From Cyanobacteria bacterium UBA2566 (lineage in GTDB: Bacteria; Cyanobacteriota; Cyanobacteriia; Cyanobacteriales; Desertifilaceae): a stretch of DNA of 64,000 bases. The position numbers and the translations under genes are program-made. The stretch lies in NCBI GenBank assembly GCA_002340255.1, contig DDLS01000034.1, forward strand, positions 7,252 through 71,251, read 5' to 3'. Positions 26,997 to 37,000 of this stretch are shown here, in pieces (positions within the stretch are counted from its first letter, which is position 1; every line of letters starts with the position of its first letter). Under the pieces are notes generated by a model. It was not told the origin of the DNA and did not search any database. It worked only from the letters and a program-made list of their open reading frames with translations.

Positions 26997-27806
26997 ATGA
27001 AACCCTATCGAGCAGCCGCTATCCAGATGACCAGTGTCCCCGATCTGGAGAAAAACCTTGCTGAAGCGGAAGACCTCATTGATTTAGCCAAACGTCAAGG
27101 GGCAGAACTGATCGCCCTACCAGAAAACTTCCCCTTCTTGGGCATAGAAGCAGAAAAAATTGCCCAAGCGGACTCTATTGCCAGGCAAACTGAGAAATTT
27201 CTCAAAACGATGGCCCAACGCTTCCAAGTGACTCTCCTAGGGGGCGGATTTCCGATCCCGGTGAGCAGCGATAAAGTTCATAATACGGCTCTGCTGATTA
27301 ATGCTAATGGAGAAGAAGTAGCCCGGTACTATAAAGTCCACTTGTTTGATGTTAATGTCCCTGATGGGAATACCTACCAAGAATCTTTAACGGTGGAAGC
27401 AGGAACTGAAGTGTCTCCGATCTACAAGTCTGAGGAGTTCGGTTACTTAGGATTATCCGTCTGTTATGATGTGCGCTTTCCAGAATTGTATCGCTCTTTG
27501 TCTGAGCAAGGCGCTGAGGTTTTGTTTATTCCGGCTGCTTTTACCGCTTATACCGGAAAAGATCATTGGCAGGTTTTATTGCAAGCCAGAGCGATTGAAA
27601 ACACCTGTTATTGTATCGCACCGGCCCAAACTGGCTGCCATTATGCTCGCCGTAAAACTCACGGTCACGCCATGATTATCGACCCTTGGGGGATTATTCT
27701 CGCCGATGCTGGAGAAGAACCCGGAGTGGCGATCGCCGAAATCAATCCTAACCGTTTACAACAGGTGCGTCAACAAATGCCCAGTTTAAGTCATCGCGTA
27801 TTCTAA
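26997..27806 (+). CDS. Nitrilase-family carbon-nitrogen hydrolase (Nit1/deaminated glutathione amidase-like)
   Basis: A 269-residue enzyme with the complete catalytic triad E43 (A-L-P-E-N), K113 (Y-K-V-H-L-F-D) and C156 (S-V-C-Y-D-V-R-F-P-E-L-Y-R). The K-V-H-L-F-D and R-F-P-E-L-Y motifs are those of the Nit branch whose tested members hydrolyse deaminated glutathione, a metabolite-repair reaction. Other omega-amidase-like substrates cannot be excluded. It is monocistronic, with repeat-like sequence (C-T-A-T-T-C-C-C type) upstream. Confidence 0.9.
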   Translation: MKPYRAAAIQMTSVPDLEKNLAEAEDLIDLAKRQGAELIALPENFPFLGIEAEKIAQADSIARQTEKFLKTMAQRFQVTLLGGGFPIPVSSDKVHNTALLINANGEEVARYYKVHLFDVNVPDGNTYQESLTVEAGTEVSPIYKSEEFGYLGLSVCYDVRFPELYRSLSEQGAEVLFIPAAFTAYTGKDHWQVLLQARAIENTCYCIAPAQTGCHYARRKTHGHAMIIDPWGIILADAGEEPGVAIAEINPNRLQQVRQQMPSLSHRVF

Positions 27807-27850
27807 TCACAATCATGTGAAACTCTTACTTTCGCTTTTCTTCAGATTTG

Positions 27851-27866
27851 CTTTACATTTGTAAAG
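27851..27866. promoter_or_regulatory. Palindrome CTTTACA-TT-TGTAAAG before the antiporter gene
   Basis: A perfect 7+7 base palindrome with a 2-base centre lies 38 bases upstream of the antiporter ATG. Its left half contains TTTACA, and TACAGT follows 15 bases later, so it could overlap a promoter and serve as an operator. It is not the direct-repeat HLR1 element of RpaB. The binding protein is unknown. Confidence 0.35.
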
Positions 27867-27903
27867 AACCTGTACAGTAGACATCGATCAGTTAAATAAT
27901 ATA

Positions 27904-29340
27904 ATGGTTGAAATATTCCCTTGGGTGTTTTCTCACACCCCAACCAGTCTCACCCCTCTGTTAGCGACAGCAACTGAAAGCCACGAGCCCCCCAGCGCTA
28001 CCCTCGTCTTAGCTGGAGTCCTTCTGAGCCTTGTTACTATTTATCTAGCCAGTAAAATTGGTAGTGAATTATGCGCCCGCCTGGACTTGCCTCCCGTCCT
28101 TGGAGAACTCTTGGGAGGGGTCGTTATTGGGGTTTCTGTCCTCAAATTGCTGGTATTTCCAGAAGGCGGGGCAGGTGCGGAGGGATCTCTAATTATTACT
28201 TTGCTCGAACAAACAGCCGGTTTGACCCCGGAAGGAGCCAACGGCGTTTTTCTGGCTCAAAGTGAGGTTATCTCCGTTTTATCAGAATTAGGGGTTATTT
28301 TTCTCCTGTTTCAAATCGGTTTAGAATCTGACTTAAAACAACTTATTGATGCCGGAGTCCAATCGGCATTAGTTGCGATCACGGGAGTCGTTGTCCCGTT
28401 TTTAGCCGGTACATTGGGACTGATTTATCTTTTCCATGTGCCGAGTATTCCTGCCATCTTTGCTGGTGCAGCCTTAACCGCCACCAGTATTGGAATTACA
28501 GCTAAAGTATTGGCAGAAATCAAACATCTGAATGACAAAGAAGGGCAAATCATCATTGGTGCAGCCGTATTAGATGATATCCTCGGCATTATTATTCTAG
28601 CGATTGTCGCTTCTTTAGCTGAAAAAGGAGAAGTGGAAGTTTCCAGCATTATTTATCTGGTGCTCAGTGCTGCCGCATTCCTGATTGGTTCGATTATCTT
28701 GGGTCGCCTTGTCATGCCCTACTTTATGGGTTTACTGAATAAACTCACTACCCCAGGGACTCTATTAATCGGTGGATTAATTATCGCCTTTATTTTTGCC
28801 TATATCGGTGCAGTCATTCAACTCGAAGCCATTTTAGGAGCCTTTACGGCTGGTTTAATTCTGGGAGAAACGGAAAAACATCGAGAACTCGAAGAATTAG
28901 TCGAACCGATTGGATTTATGCTCGTTCCTATTTTCTTTGTCACTGTTGGAGCCGAAACCGATTTGTCTGTTCTCAACCCTGCGGTTCCCAGTAACCGGGA
29001 AGGCCTGATTATTGCCAGTTTTCTAGTGGTTGTGGCGATCGTTGGTAAAGTTGTCAGTGGCTTTACCCTATTCGGTGGCGAACCCGTAAATCGGATCGCC
29101 GTTGGTGTAGGTATGATTCCACGGGGAGAAGTGGGATTAGTCTTTGCTGGAGTTGGATCGGCCAGTGGTGTTCTACCCGAATCCTTGGATGCAGCTATTA
29201 TCGTGATGGTCATCCTGACTACTTTTGTGGCACCACCCTTATTGAGAGTTGCTTTTCAACAATCAGAGACCTCTGAAGCATCAAGTGAGGAAGCAAGCAA
29301 AGAACCCGCAGCGATCGCCGAATCTGAAACGACCCAGTGA
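27904..29340 (+). CDS. nhaS3: CPA2-family cation:proton antiporter, NhaS3-like
   Basis: A 478-residue membrane protein with about 12 hydrophobic segments. Characteristic stretches are L-P-P-V-L-G-E-L-L-G-G, G-L-E-S-D-L-K, A-L-T-A-T-S-I-G-I-T-A-K-V-L-A-E, the ion-site D-D in A-V-L-D-D-I-L-G, and P-R-G-E-V-G-L-V-F-A. The overall sequence resembles Synechocystis NhaS3, an essential thylakoid Na+/H+ antiporter. The family is certain, the symbol less so. The C-terminal 25 residues are Ser/Glu-rich and disordered. Confidence 0.87.
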   Translation: MVEIFPWVFSHTPTSLTPLLATATESHEPPSATLVLAGVLLSLVTIYLASKIGSELCARLDLPPVLGELLGGVVIGVSVLKLLVFPEGGAGAEGSLIITLLEQTAGLTPEGANGVFLAQSEVISVLSELGVIFLLFQIGLESDLKQLIDAGVQSALVAITGVVVPFLAGTLGLIYLFHVPSIPAIFAGAALTATSIGITAKVLAEIKHLNDKEGQIIIGAAVLDDILGIIILAIVASLAEKGEVEVSSIIYLVLSAAAFLIGSIILGRLVMPYFMGLLNKLTTPGTLLIGGLIIAFIFAYIGAVIQLEAILGAFTAGLILGETEKHRELEELVEPIGFMLVPIFFVTVGAETDLSVLNPAVPSNREGLIIASFLVVVAIVGKVVSGFTLFGGEPVNRIAVGVGMIPRGEVGLVFAGVGSASGVLPESLDAAIIVMVILTTFVAPPLLRVAFQQSETSEASSEEASKEPAAIAESETTQ

Positions 29341-29536
29341 AGCGATCGCCACCGATTGGCATTAAAATCAGCATTGAATAAAAGATTATGGGGGTGCAGT
29401 CATCTGGTTAGATCGCGATCGCGATCTCATCCAGGATTGCCCCCCATCCCTTTTGTTGAATCAGTCAGCACTTGTAATATACTCGTGACCGGACTGTTAC
29501 TTACACACTCCTCCCAATCAACCGTCATCAACCGTC

Positions 29537-31459
29537 ATGAAATTTAGTCACTCTAAAGGCCCATCTGTGAAACTGCGTTGGTTATTTCCTAGCCTTTTAG
29601 GACTCTGGCTATGGTCAGCTCCAGTCCAAGCAGCCAGCTTACAATATTGGCGGTTTGATGCCAGAAACAATCGTCTGGAATTTGCCACCAATGGGCGGGT
29701 TCAACCTACCGCTCAACTGATTTTTAATCCCACCCGTTTAGTGATTGATTTGCCAGGAACCACTTTAGGTAATCAAATTCGCTCTCAATTTGTATCGACT
29801 CCAGGGATTAAACAAGTTAGAACCGGGCAATTTGAACGGAACACCACCCGTATCGTCATCGAATTGACTCCAGGGTATACCCTAGACCCCAGTCAAGTGA
29901 GATTTGTGGGGTCTTCTGCTTCCCAATGGACGGTACAATTGCCCCAACCCCAACGAGAGGGAACCACCCCAACACGCCCCAATCCTCCCCCAACCTTAAC
30001 TTCGCCTCCCAACCCTCGGCCGGTTGCTCAACAGCCCTCCCCGAACCGCAGCACCAATCAAATTGAAGCCGTTCGAGTTACAGGAGATGGTTTTTTTATT
30101 CGCACTACCAATCAGCCAGACATTGCCAGGGTAGAGCGCTCCTCAGACCAGCGTCAAATTGAAATCGATCTCAAAGGCGTTGCACTACCCAATAATTTAA
30201 ACCCAAGACGCTTAAATATTAATAGTCGAGGGGTGAATCAACTGATTCTCAGCCCCTTGGAGGGAGATAATGCCGGAACCCGCATTACCCTCAATGTCAA
30301 TCCCCAAAGTGCGGATTGGCAAGCTTTACCCAATCGCCTAGGTATGGTTCTCATTCCGAGGGCAGGGAGTGGAACGAATATGTCCGGTTCCAGACCTTGG
30401 CCTGCGGGTCGCCAAATTACAGCCGCAGATTCTAATCAGTTTGATCCAACTCAACCACCATTGATTCAGGCGATCGAACTTTCTGGAGGCAATTCCCAAT
30501 TGGTGGTTCGCGCTACCGGAAGAGTCAATGCTGTGGGTCAATGGCCCAACCCTTCGGTTTATACCTTAAGAGTCTCTCCCGCTCGCTTAGGGGAAAATGT
30601 CCCATCGATTCCCGTTGGAGGGAATAGTCCCTTTTCTCGTTTTGATGTCCAACAGGCTGACGAGCAAACTGTGGTGATTTCGATGACTCCTCGTTCTGGG
30701 TTCACCTTGGGACAGATCAATCAAGCGGGTTCTCAGGTGATTGCTTTATCTTTGGGGTCAAGTGGTTCAACACTCCCTCCCATCGCCACTTCTCCTAATC
30801 CTCGCCCTTCTACTGTTCCCATTCCTGTCCCGCGACCGGCTAATCCACAACCGGCTCCTAGCCGTCCCTCACCGGGTGTCCAATGGCCTCTGCCTTCGAC
30901 CAGACGCACCCCCAATTCTCGGATTACGATTGTGATCGATCCGGGTCACGGCGGCCGCGATCCGGGTGCAGTGGGGATTGGAGGATTGCGAGAGACGGAC
31001 GTGGTTTTAGATATCTCTCGCCAAGTGGCCGCTATCCTACAACAAAATGGGATTCAAGTGATTTTAACCCGCGATCGCGAAGTCGAAATCGATCTCGCGC
31101 CTCGGGTCAATCTCGCCCAACGGGTAAATGCGACTCTCTTTGTTAGTATTCATGCCAATGCGATTAGTCTGAGCCGTCCGGATGTCAATGGAGTAGAAAC
31201 GTACTACTACAACACAGGCCTTCGCCTAGCCCAAGCGATTCAAGGTTCCATCCTCCGGAGCATACCGATGAGAGACCGAGGCGTAAAACGCGCTCGCTTT
31301 TATGTCCTCCGTAGAACTTCGATGCCTTCCGTATTAGTGGAAACTGGATTTGTGACTGGGGCACAGGATGCTCCCCGGTTAAGGACTCCAGCCTTTAGAA
31401 GTCAAATGGCTCAGGCGATCGCCAATGGAATTTTGCTGTACGTCCGGCAAAACTACTAG
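29537..31459 (+). CDS. amiC: N-acetylmuramoyl-L-alanine amidase with AMIN domains (AmiC type), copy 1
   Basis: A 640-residue secreted protein: signal peptide to A-Q-A-A-S near residue 33, an AMIN domain (~33-130), a Pro-rich linker, a second AMIN (~175-270), a third AMIN-like part (~310-410), a long Pro/Ser linker and a C-terminal Amidase_3 domain (~455-640). Zinc and catalytic residues are present: H471 in D-P-G-H-G-G, E486, H539 in S-I-H-A-N and E602 in V-E-T-G-F. AMIN domains direct the enzyme to septal wall. In filamentous cyanobacteria AmiC enzymes drill septal nanopores for cell-cell channels. The next gene is a shorter paralogue. Confidence 0.93.
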   Translation: MKFSHSKGPSVKLRWLFPSLLGLWLWSAPVQAASLQYWRFDARNNRLEFATNGRVQPTAQLIFNPTRLVIDLPGTTLGNQIRSQFVSTPGIKQVRTGQFERNTTRIVIELTPGYTLDPSQVRFVGSSASQWTVQLPQPQREGTTPTRPNPPPTLTSPPNPRPVAQQPSPNRSTNQIEAVRVTGDGFFIRTTNQPDIARVERSSDQRQIEIDLKGVALPNNLNPRRLNINSRGVNQLILSPLEGDNAGTRITLNVNPQSADWQALPNRLGMVLIPRAGSGTNMSGSRPWPAGRQITAADSNQFDPTQPPLIQAIELSGGNSQLVVRATGRVNAVGQWPNPSVYTLRVSPARLGENVPSIPVGGNSPFSRFDVQQADEQTVVISMTPRSGFTLGQINQAGSQVIALSLGSSGSTLPPIATSPNPRPSTVPIPVPRPANPQPAPSRPSPGVQWPLPSTRRTPNSRITIVIDPGHGGRDPGAVGIGGLRETDVVLDISRQVAAILQQNGIQVILTRDREVEIDLAPRVNLAQRVNATLFVSIHANAISLSRPDVNGVETYYYNTGLRLAQAIQGSILRSIPMRDRGVKRARFYVLRRTSMPSVLVETGFVTGAQDAPRLRTPAFRSQMAQAIANGILLYVRQNY

Positions 31460-31474
31460 AGCTAAGTTCGGAAA

Positions 31475-31573
31475 GTTTCACGCCCTCATCAGGGTTCACT
31501 TCCAAGGCTGATGTAGGGATTGTCGGATGAGCAAGGGCGTATCACTATCATCAGCGAGGAAATGGCGTGAAAC
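31475..31573 (+). promoter_or_regulatory. 10-base inverted repeat spanning the amiC2 start codon
   Basis: GTTTCACGCC at 31475-31484 is the exact reverse complement of GGCGTGAAAC at 31564-31573, and the second arm contains the GTG start of the second amidase. In mRNA the two arms, 79 bases apart, could pair and hide the start region. This could reduce translation of copy 2 relative to copy 1, which is inference. Confidence 0.35.
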
Positions 31574-33114
31574 TTCATTGGCTCTTACCCGGTGTTTTAG
31601 GATTATGGCTGCTTTCATCTCCTGTCTATGCAGCCAGTTTGCAAAATTGGCGCTTTGATGCCAGAAGCAATCGTTTAGAGTTTACTACCGATACCAATGT
31701 CCAACCGAGAGCGCAACTCATTTACGGGCCAACTCGTCTGGTGATTGATTTACCAGGAATTCAGTTAGGCAGACAATTGCGTCAACAATTGGTCAATACT
31801 CCTGGGATTGCACAGGTGCGAACCGGGCAATTCAATTCTAATACGACTCGCTTAGTCATTGAACTCAAACCGGGTTATACCATTGACCCCAATCAAGTTA
31901 AATTCCAAGGTATTTCCCCTCGTCGATGGGTCGTTCAAATTCCTAATCCTCAACGGGATAGACGACCCATTACACCCCCTCCAGTCTCTTCTCCTCAACC
32001 CGCTCCCCCGAGCAGCGCCTCATCGGTAGTCGAAGCGATTCGCGTCACTGGTGATGGATTTTATTTACGGGTGAACGGAGAAAAACCTAACGTTAAATCG
32101 GTCAAACGCACCTCAAATCAACAGGAAATTACTATTGATTTTGAGGGGGTGACCTTAGCAAGCGATTTACATCAAAGACCCTTGGTAATTAATAGTCGAG
32201 GGGTAAGGCAAATCCAGATGAGCCAATTGCAGGATTCTATTGTCCGGGTGACTCTAGATGTAACCCCTGCAAGTCCAGATTGGCAAGGGTTAACAAATAA
32301 GTTTGGAGCAGTAATTATTCCGGTTTCTGGAAGTAGGGGTCAGATGGGTCAAGAAGCACAGCAACCTTGGCCTGCAAATCGGGAATTGGTATCGGCTAAT
32401 GCTTCTGTTGGCCCTTCTCCTACGCAACCTCCATCACCTTTACCGACTCAAGATGGCATTGCGATTAATGTACCGCCACCAGCCAAACCCTTACCTCCTC
32501 CAGCACCTCGTCCCCAACCTTTACCTCCTCCAACAACTAATCCTCGTCCTTCCAACCCCAGACCTCCTCGGAATTCTCGCATTCGGGTAGCCATTGACCC
32601 CGGTCATGGTGGCCGCGATCCCGGAGCAGTGGGAAATGGACTCCTGGAAAAAGAGATTGTGATGGATATCTCCAATCAAGTGGCTGCTATCTTGGAGCAA
32701 AATGGGGTACAAACCGTGATGACCCGTCGCGATGACCGGGAAATTGATTTAGCGCCAAGGGTTGCGACGGCTGAGAGGGCAAATGCGACATTATTTGTGA
32801 GTATTCATGCAAATGCGATTAGTCTGAGCCGTCCGGAAGTGAATGGCTTAGAAACGTTTTACTATCAAACCGGTCAGCGTTTAGCTCGTGATATCCATAA
32901 TACGATCCTGCAAACTTTAAATATTCGCGATCGCGGAGTTCGTCGTGCTAGATTTTATGTGCTGAGGAAAACATCGATGCCTTCGGTCTTGGTGGAAACT
33001 GGATTTATCACCGGTCGGGAAGATTCGGTGAAGTTAGCTAACCCAGTTTTCCGTCGCCAGATGGCTCAAGGCATCGCGAATGGCATTTTGCGCCATATTC
33101 AGCAAAATTATTAG
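31567..33114 (+). CDS. N-acetylmuramoyl-L-alanine amidase with AMIN domains (AmiC type), copy 2
   Basis: A 515-residue paralogue of the preceding gene. It starts at GTG and has a signal peptide to Y-A-A-S, AMIN ~22-120, a second AMIN ~155-250, a Pro-rich linker and Amidase_3 ~335-515. H347 in D-P-G-H-G-G, the K-E-I-V-M-D glutamate, S-I-H-A-N and V-E-T-G-F are all kept. It lacks the third AMIN-like segment of copy 1. The pair arose by tandem duplication; both copies appear active and exported. A murI gene for peptidoglycan precursor supply follows. Confidence 0.92.
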   Translation: MKLHWLLPGVLGLWLLSSPVYAASLQNWRFDARSNRLEFTTDTNVQPRAQLIYGPTRLVIDLPGIQLGRQLRQQLVNTPGIAQVRTGQFNSNTTRLVIELKPGYTIDPNQVKFQGISPRRWVVQIPNPQRDRRPITPPPVSSPQPAPPSSASSVVEAIRVTGDGFYLRVNGEKPNVKSVKRTSNQQEITIDFEGVTLASDLHQRPLVINSRGVRQIQMSQLQDSIVRVTLDVTPASPDWQGLTNKFGAVIIPVSGSRGQMGQEAQQPWPANRELVSANASVGPSPTQPPSPLPTQDGIAINVPPPAKPLPPPAPRPQPLPPPTTNPRPSNPRPPRNSRIRVAIDPGHGGRDPGAVGNGLLEKEIVMDISNQVAAILEQNGVQTVMTRRDDREIDLAPRVATAERANATLFVSIHANAISLSRPEVNGLETFYYQTGQRLARDIHNTILQTLNIRDRGVRRARFYVLRKTSMPSVLVETGFITGREDSVKLANPVFRRQMAQGIANGILRHIQQNY

Positions 33115-33174
33115 TGGGGGGAGGCGCAGCTAAACCCCATGGTGTGAGTGAGTGATTTGGAGTAAAGAGAAATC

Positions 33175-34020
33175 ATGACCATCAATCATCGACCAATTGG
33201 GGTTTTTGATAGCGGTGTAGGCGGACTAACGGTTCTGAGTGAACTGTATCGTCAGCTTCCCCAGGAATCGATTATTTATTTTGGCGATACGGCACGCTTG
33301 CCCTATGGTACGCGATCGCCGGAAGAGATTATTCAATTTGTACGAGAAATTATCACCTGGATGGAACAGCAACAGGTGAAAATGGTTGTCATGGCTTGCA
33401 ATACCAGTAATGCTTTAGCACTAGAAGCCATTAGCGATGAGTTCTCAACTCCCATCCTCGGATTAATTTTACCAGCCGCTAGAGCGGCTGTTGCTGTTGG
33501 TAAACGAGTGGGAGTAATTGCCACTCCTGCAACTGCGGCCAGTCAAGCCTATCGTCAAGCTATGATTGAAGTCGATCCAACGGTTCAGGTATGGCAAGTG
33601 GGATGCCCAGAGTTTGTACCCCTCATTGAACAAAATCGCATCAATGACCCCTATACTTACGAGGTTGCCCGCTCCTATTTGCAACCTCTGCTACAACAAA
33701 ATATTGATACTCTGGTTTATGGTTGCACCCATTACCCTCTTTTAGATTCGGTGATTCGTCAACTACTACCCAAATCGGTACAGGTGATTAATCCAGCCGT
33801 TCATGTCGTCAAAGCAACAGGTCAAGAGCTAGATTTGCTGGGTTTGCGGAATGCCTACGCACCTAAGCCCACCCGCTTTGGTGTCAGTGGTTCTCCCCAA
33901 CAGTTTACTACTCGTTCTCTGTGTTGGTTGGGATATACCCCCCTGGTTGAACAGGTATATTTAAGTCCTGTTCCGGTTTCTAATGCACGAGAGTGCAATA
34001 AAGAAAATGCGACCATGTAA
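33175..34020 (+). CDS. murI: Glutamate racemase
   Basis: A 281-residue enzyme that makes D-glutamate for peptidoglycan. The N-terminal G-V-F-D-S-G-V-G-G-L-T-V and both catalytic cysteines are present: C75 in M-A-C-N-T-S and C184 in Y-G-C-T-H-Y-P. It follows two cell-wall amidase genes on the same strand with a 60-base gap, so wall turnover and precursor supply are encoded together. Confidence 0.96.
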   Translation: MTINHRPIGVFDSGVGGLTVLSELYRQLPQESIIYFGDTARLPYGTRSPEEIIQFVREIITWMEQQQVKMVVMACNTSNALALEAISDEFSTPILGLILPAARAAVAVGKRVGVIATPATAASQAYRQAMIEVDPTVQVWQVGCPEFVPLIEQNRINDPYTYEVARSYLQPLLQQNIDTLVYGCTHYPLLDSVIRQLLPKSVQVINPAVHVVKATGQELDLLGLRNAYAPKPTRFGVSGSPQQFTTRSLCWLGYTPLVEQVYLSPVPVSNARECNKENATM

Positions 34021-34036
34021 GCCATAACTGCTAACC

Positions 34037-34063
34037 GTAGGGGGGAAAATGTTTCGCTCCTAC
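34037..34063. repeat. Short intergenic palindrome, GTAGGGG family, copy 2
   Basis: Begins GTAGGGGGGAAAA and ends TTTCGCTCCTAC; it has the same hairpin form and ends as the element at 24709-24736. It lies in the 78-base gap between murI and the STAND gene and is followed by a GAATAGG-type short tandem repeat. Confidence 0.6.
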
Positions 34064-34098
34064 GAGACGTAGAATAGGGAATAGAATAAAGAGCAACG

Positions 34099-37000
34099 AT
34101 GGTATTGTTGGCGATCGCATGGATTTACTCACTCAACGCCGTACTCGGTTACTGGGTTCTACCGCGTTATTTATTGTTAGGCGGTAACCTCTGTCAGGGG
34201 GCATTAGCGCCATTAGGACTCTCCGTTGCTGCTGTGGTTGGGGGGATGATTGCTAATGATGCGATTCCCCAGTACATGGAAAATCTGACGGTGCGGTTGC
34301 GTGATAGTCGGGGGCAACTGGACAATCATGATTTAGCCAAAGCGGTGGGATTGGCGATTGGACTGCTGATTCAGGCGAGGGTAGAAGCCGGAACCTATAA
34401 AAGCTCGAAGCAAGAGCTGGTATCCCTAGCTAAATGTGCGGTGAAACACTGGAAAACCGTCGCCCAGGAGCTGAAGGCGATGGAAAATGATAAATTTGAC
34501 CCCATTCAGGGAGATCGGGTTCTGGGCTGGTTTAGCCAGGCTCTGGGCAGTGAGCCGGTGCAGGTGTTGACGGAAGCGGATTGGTTGGAGCTGTTGGAGG
34601 AATTGCGGGTATATGCCCATGTGCAGTTAGGGGAGAATGTTCTCAAGCAGTTGGCGATAGACTTGCGGGATAAGTTTGCGTTTGCCTTGCGGGAAGTGTT
34701 GAAAGCGGATTGTTCCGAGGGGGGGAAAGCCTTTGGGGGGTTGGTGATTTCCCTGTTGGGGGCGATTCATGCGGGGTTGCAGGAAGTGCAGGTTCCCCAG
34801 GAGAGTCGGGAAGAGGTGAACCAAGCATTGGCAAAATTGGGGGAGCTTCAGCAGGAGTTAGCCAGAAGTGAGGCAGAAAATCAGGCGCGGTTTCGGCAGT
34901 TATCCGCGCAGTTGGGTGTGGGGATAGAGGTCATTTTAGGAGAAATTGACAGAACTCAGGAGATTCTCAACCGCTTGCGGGGATGGTTAGGGGGGCAGTT
35001 TGAGCAGGTATTGGCAGGACAACGGGAAATTTTAGCGGGGCAAAATCGCTTAGGAATTACCCTCACCCAAGAGATACAGGAGAGCGAAGGGCGCATTATT
35101 GGATTTTTACAGCAGGAAGGGAAACCGCAGAAATCCACTGGGGTGGGGGCTGTGGGGGATACTGTGCCTCGGACTACCCATTGGCAGGGGAGAGCGAAAG
35201 AGTTGGCGACGGTTTACGGATGGTTGCAGGATCAGGATCGGAAGTTGGGGATTATTTTGGGGATAGCGGGGATGGGGAAATCCTCTCTGGTGGCGAAGGT
35301 GTATCGGGAGCATGAGGCGTTTAGCGGTAAATATTGGGCAGAGTTGGGAGAGCGCCCTAAGTTTGCGAGTTTGGCGCGGCGGGTTTTGCAGGAGTTGGTG
35401 GGGATAGATCGGGAGATTGTGGAAAAAACGCCCGATGCTCAGGTATTGGAACTGTTGATTAACCGGTTGCAAAAGCAGAACTATTTATTGGTGTTGGATA
35501 ACTTTGAGTCGGTGTTGGCAGATGGGGAGTATACGGAGTTTTTGCAGGGGTGGTTAGACTGTTGCGCTCAGACGGAGATTTTGGTGACGACGCAACAGGA
35601 GCCAGACTTGGTGTGGGTGGAGCCGAATATTTTACCCTTGTCGGGGTTATCGAAACGGGAAGGAGCGCAGTTATTGCAGGCACTGGGAATTGGGGGAACG
35701 GTTGAGGAGTTGGAAGCCTATGCGGAAAAGGTGAATGGACATCCGTTGACGTTGCGTCTGGTAGCCGGGATGTTGCAGGAGGAGAGGGGAAACGAGGCAA
35801 CCTTGGCAGACTTGGAGCAGTTGCAGGTAGTAGATGTGCGGCAGTTGCTGGCAGATGAGCGCATTCGAGGCAGACATCGCCGGGAAACCGTGCAGTTGCT
35901 GGTGGTGTTGGATCGCAGTTTTAGTTTGTTGTCGTCGGTTTGGCAAGAGCGGTTATTGCGGTTAACGGTATTGCGGCAAGGGTTTGATGCCGCTCTGGTG
36001 TCGGCAATGGTGGGCGCAGAGGTGAAGGAGAAGGAGTTACGCAAGCTTGCCGAGCGCGGGGTTTTGGTGAAAGCAGAAGGGCGTTATCAGTTTCAGCCGT
36101 TTATTTGGGAGTATTTGCAGTATCGCGCTGGGGATGTGAGGGAAGCACACGAGCGAGCGGTGGAGGTGTATGACAGTCGGTGTCAAATGCCCGAAGATTG
36201 GAAAACAGCAACGGTTGAGGATGTGCAGGATTATGTGGAGTTGTTTTATCACCTGTGCCAGTTGGGAGAGTATGTGCAGGCATTTGATGTAATTCGTAAT
36301 AATCCAGGAGATTATAAGAAGTCAGTTAGTGAGTTTCTAGATATACGGGGTTACAACGCTCTGCGGATTGAACTCTATCTGCAATTAGTGCCCCATTTAT
36401 CCAACGAGCAAGACTGGCGCTACACTGCCTCTTTGACAAGCTTAGGCAATGCTTACCATTCCCAAGGAGAGTACGAAAGAGCCATTTCCTTCCACCAGCA
36501 GTCTCTGGAAATCCAACAACAAATCGGCGATCGCTCTGGCATTGCCACTTCTTTGATGAACTTAGGCGGTACTTACTATTACCAAGGAGACTACGAAAGA
36601 GCCCTATCCTTCCACCAGCAGTCTCTGGAAATCCAACAACAAATCGGCGATCGCTCTGGCATTGCCACTTCTTTGATGAACTTAGGCGGTACTTACTATT
36701 ACCAAGGAGACTACGAAAGAGCCCTATCCTATACCCAGCAGTCTCTGAAAATTAAACGAGAAATCGGCGATCGCTCTGGCATTGCCTCTTCTTTCAACAA
36801 CTTAGGCTTGGCTTACAATTCCCAAGGAGACTACGAAAGCGCCATATCCTTCCACCAGCAGTGTCTGGAAATCCAACAACAAATCGGCGATCGCTCTGGC
36901 ATTGCCTCTTCTTTGGGCAACTTAGGCAGTGCTTACCATTCCCAAGGAGACTACGAAGCAGCCCTATCCTTCTACCAGCAGTCTCTGGAAATTAAACAAG

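Noticed and set aside
27845..27880. HLR1 (RpaB) or NtcA site before the antiporter
   Set aside because: HLR1 needs two direct TTACA-type repeats and NtcA needs GTA-N8-TAC; here the sequence is an inverted repeat, and the GTA..TAC spacing is 9.
29356..29547. 63-codon ORF between the antiporter and the first amidase
   Set aside because: It overlaps the start of the amidase, has no ribosome-binding site, and its composition looks random.
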